Source of the DNA: Paralichthys olivaceus
Taxonomy: Eukaryota > Chordata > Actinopteri > Pleuronectiformes > Paralichthyidae
Length of the DNA stretch: 64,000 bases
Assembly (NCBI RefSeq): GCF_024713975.1
Contig: NC_091102.1
Span: 7,817,001 to 7,881,000, forward strand
Direction of reading: 5' to 3'
Shown here piece by piece: positions 62,101-64,000 of this stretch. Positions within the stretch are counted from its first letter, which is position 1. Each line of letters opens with the position of its first letter. The notes below the pieces were generated by a model. The model made no database searches and was not told the origin of the DNA. It saw nothing but the letters and a program-made list of their open reading frames with translations. The translations under genes and the position numbers were made by a program.

Positions 62101-63941
62101 ATGAATTTACATTTACATTTAGGGCATTTAGCAGATGTTTGTCCAAAGCGAATTACTTTAAAACATGACTATCTTTTCTTTATTTGCATCATTGACAGCA
62201 GGTTTACTGTAGTTTTACTGTTGTGCTGTTATCCTGTGCAGTGTATGAGGCAGGGAAGATGGCGAAGAGTGGACAACAGGCCCAGGTACCTGTGTATCCC
62301 TACTACATCCCTGGTGTCCCTACTGTGGTCCCTCTTGCCCCGTCATCCCACATGGACACAAAAATCACTTCAATACCTTCAGTGGAGAATAACCTGGCTG
62401 CAGGTGAGTGTCGTCAATGTGGTTCCTAGATATTAGAAAGCTCTGTAACTTCTGCCTTCACTAACCCTCATCCCTCATCCTCATGTCTGTCATGGAAACT
62501 AAAGAAATGTCCATCAGCCACATGCATGTTTGTTGTTTACATCTAATCTTTGTCTGTGGTTCTCTGCAGTTTTGCCTCGTAAGAATGTTCATTAAGTGTC
62601 TGTTGCATGATTATTGTACGTCACCGTGTATGTGTGTTTGTGTGTACGGGTGTGTGTGTGTCCACATCCACAGTGCGGAGTGGTTATCGACTGAAAGCCA
62701 GTCCAGACCAGGACTCAATGAAAGTTCTGTACTACATAGAGAAGGACCTGAATCACTTTCCCTCTGCCAAGATGGCTGCACTCAAACGTAAGCCTGCACA
62801 GATGAGGCCAGTCTCTGTCATCTGTGTGGCAGTGTTGACAATGTGTGTGTGTGTGTGTGTGTTTGTCCAAGTGTCTTTTTTATGTAATGTGCATGGTTTG
62901 TGTAAATGAACTAGTTCTCTTGTAATCCCTACATTCACTTCATAACATCTAACTCTAAGTCATTTCTCATTTCTCAAAAAGGACGGTTTATATGTTCAGC
63001 CCCTCTTTCTTTTACTCTTCTAGAGTTTGAGATAATTGTTATTGTCAACAAACTCCATGAAAACAATTTTAACGATTTTAACGACCTAAGCAGGTAGAGC
63101 AAGTTCACGTAGAGCAAGTTCACGTAGAGCAAGTTCACGTAGAGCAGGTCCAAAACAACTTTTTCTTCTCTTAATGGCAGAAAAACTTTACTGCACCAGG
63201 TTTGTCTTCAAACACACAACCAGTCTCTGGTGTCTCAAGACAACAATACATGCCTGACCACATCTGGTTTTAAGACCAACATGGGCGCTCAATTGTTTCT
63301 TATTTCTTATTTAAATGCGGGTGCTCAACAGGAAGATGACTCTGGTTCAAAACTAGCTAAGATAATCGTGTTTTGCATAGACCCCTTTTGTGCTGGTCTT
63401 AAGTTAAGGGTCCTGACCCTTGACCTCTGACTCACTGGTCACTCAAAAAACAAGTCACAAGCCAAATAATTCCACACATCTCTCTTGCTCTTCCTGGATC
63501 TGCCCTTAATCAGATTTAAAGATCAGACCTGAGGTACTTGCAACATAAAAACATAGTATAGAGTTAAGTCACTGAAGACATATCTGGCCTCAGTAATTCA
63601 CAGTGAGCTGTAATTAGAAGTCATGATTATATACTGCACGTTATATAGTTAGTATATAAATGTTTGATTACAGCGTTTCACGGTTTCCCTGAGAAATATT
63701 TTCATGATGAGAATAAGATTGATGCATCTGTGACCACAGCCACTAGCCTATCAGAACTGAGCTCTCTGCACGAGGGCGGGACAACGGACTTCAGACACAC
63801 CTATCAGACGGTCCAGATGAAGGCGCTCCCACCCATCGCAGATCTCGATGACCACCCAGCAGTGAGGGCAGCTCCACCTTCACAGAGACACAGGCCCAGA
63901 CGGGACAGAGGACACCTCTCAGATGATGAACTAGACCGAAG
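53125..63941 (+). CDS. ildr2: Immunoglobulin-like domain-containing receptor 2 (angulin family), 3' partial
   Basis: Eight exons join in frame: 53125-53164, 56554-56883, 57764-57883, 61151-61207, 61933-62079, 62242-62403, 62674-62787, 63674-63941. The first 412 residues are present; the gene continues past the window. The signal peptide is about 1-19. The V-type Ig domain begins [16 protein letters not shown] with C41 and ends WGDSGVYFC (C142), then DDLEGKN and LELLVLGRTG, the angulin signature. After the membrane segment (about 185-207) comes a run with 14 Cys in 26 residues ([12 protein letters not shown] and on), a known palmitoylation-type feature. Later blocks [18 protein letters not shown] and SELSSLHE match human ILDR2. 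Family knowledge: angulins mark tricellular junctions; ILDR2 has also been linked to lipid metabolism. Gene order favours ILDR2 over ILDR1 or LSR. Confidence 0.94.
53165..56553 (+). other. ildr2 intron 1 (3.4 kb)
   Basis: No exon is recognised inside. It holds C-rich runs near 54581-54600, 54727-54739 and 55508-55519, and otherwise AT-rich sequence. Confidence 0.6.
59276..59626. mobile_element. MITE-like element, family C, in ildr2 intron 3
   Basis: The left end AGTCTGTATATAAAGATGGA and right end CCATCTTTAAAAAACAGTCT are inverse complements with few mismatches. The interior has no intact frame. It resembles a short inverted-repeat family that I know as frequent in percomorph fish; a fragment in opposite orientation lies at 50545-50730. 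Confidence 0.6.
60770..60850 (+). repeat. Dispersed repeat family B copy (ildr2 intron 3)
   Basis: It begins near AGGATTCATCCTCTGAGGAC and continues TATGAATGTCTGAACAAAAC. A shorter diverged copy is at 48385-48450. Confidence 0.45.
62097..62162 (+). mobile_element. Dispersed repeat fragment in ildr2 intron 5
   Basis: It contains TTTACATTTAGGGCATTTAG followed by CAGATGTTTGTCCAAAGCGA. This order is characteristic of a dispersed repeat seen in many teleosts. It begins 18 bp after the splice donor of the preceding exon. Confidence 0.55.
63075..63140 (+). repeat. Short tandem repeat, 18-bp unit
   Basis: GTAGAGCAAGTTCAC occurs three times in a row at about 18-bp spacing (near 63093, 63111 and 63129), followed by a degenerate fourth unit. 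It lies in the ildr2 intron before the last visible exon. Confidence 0.8.
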
Positions 63942-64000
63942 GTAGAATCTCAAAATATGTTTTCAGTGTAATTCTGTCTGTTTGTGTGCAGAGAGTGAAG

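Noticed and set aside
1-64000. CRISPR array, prokaryotic defence system, phage or integrated virus
   Set aside because: The window is a spliced vertebrate locus. The tandem arrays present are microsatellites, a coding minisatellite and old intronic repeats.

Overview
This is a stretch of vertebrate nuclear DNA, almost certainly from a teleost fish. Genes are split into many short exons with GT/AG borders, introns are AT-rich, CA/GT microsatellites are long, and several dispersed repeats look like families common in ray-finned fish. I found no bacterial operon, CRISPR array, virus or complete autonomous transposon. Seven protein-coding genes are supported by exon-by-exon reconstruction. Reading frames stay in phase across every junction listed.

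Layout. (1) 1472-3264 (+): dcun1d2, a cullin-neddylation co-E3; its start-codon exon is not located. (2) 5952-9351 (+): grtp1, a TBC-domain Rab-GAP. (3) 15591-12523 (-): a lamp1-like lysosomal membrane protein with only one luminal LAMP domain. (4) 18022-21748 (+): a CD247 (CD3-zeta)-type signalling chain with a single ITAM. (5) 44245-29169 (-): pou2f1 (Oct-1), 15 coding exons, with an 8 kb first intron and probably a long 3' UTR. (6) 47164-51765 (+): gpa33-like, a two-Ig-domain membrane protein whose cytoplasmic tail carries an exact eight-copy 14-residue repeat. (7) 53125-63941 (+): ildr2 (angulin family), continuing past the right edge.

Genes 1-3 keep the order and orientation of the human 13q34 block DCUN1D2-GRTP1-LAMP1, without ADPRHL1. 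Genes 4-7 keep the human 1q24 block CD247-POU2F1-GPA33-ILDR2, without STYXL2 and MAEL. The window therefore spans a junction between two blocks that lie on different human chromosomes. It falls in the 2.3 kb between lamp1 and cd247, which contains a long (GT)n tract and an (AC)n tract.

The genes do not form one pathway. cd247 (T/NK-cell signalling), gpa33 and ildr2 (Ig-superfamily surface proteins) are immune or epithelial membrane genes; dcun1d2, grtp1, lamp1 and pou2f1 are broadly used cell-biology genes. The points most worth following are the one-domain Lamp1, the one-ITAM zeta chain, the gpa33 tail repeat, the octamer sites inside the Oct-1 gene, and the synteny junction. No new multi-gene system was evident.
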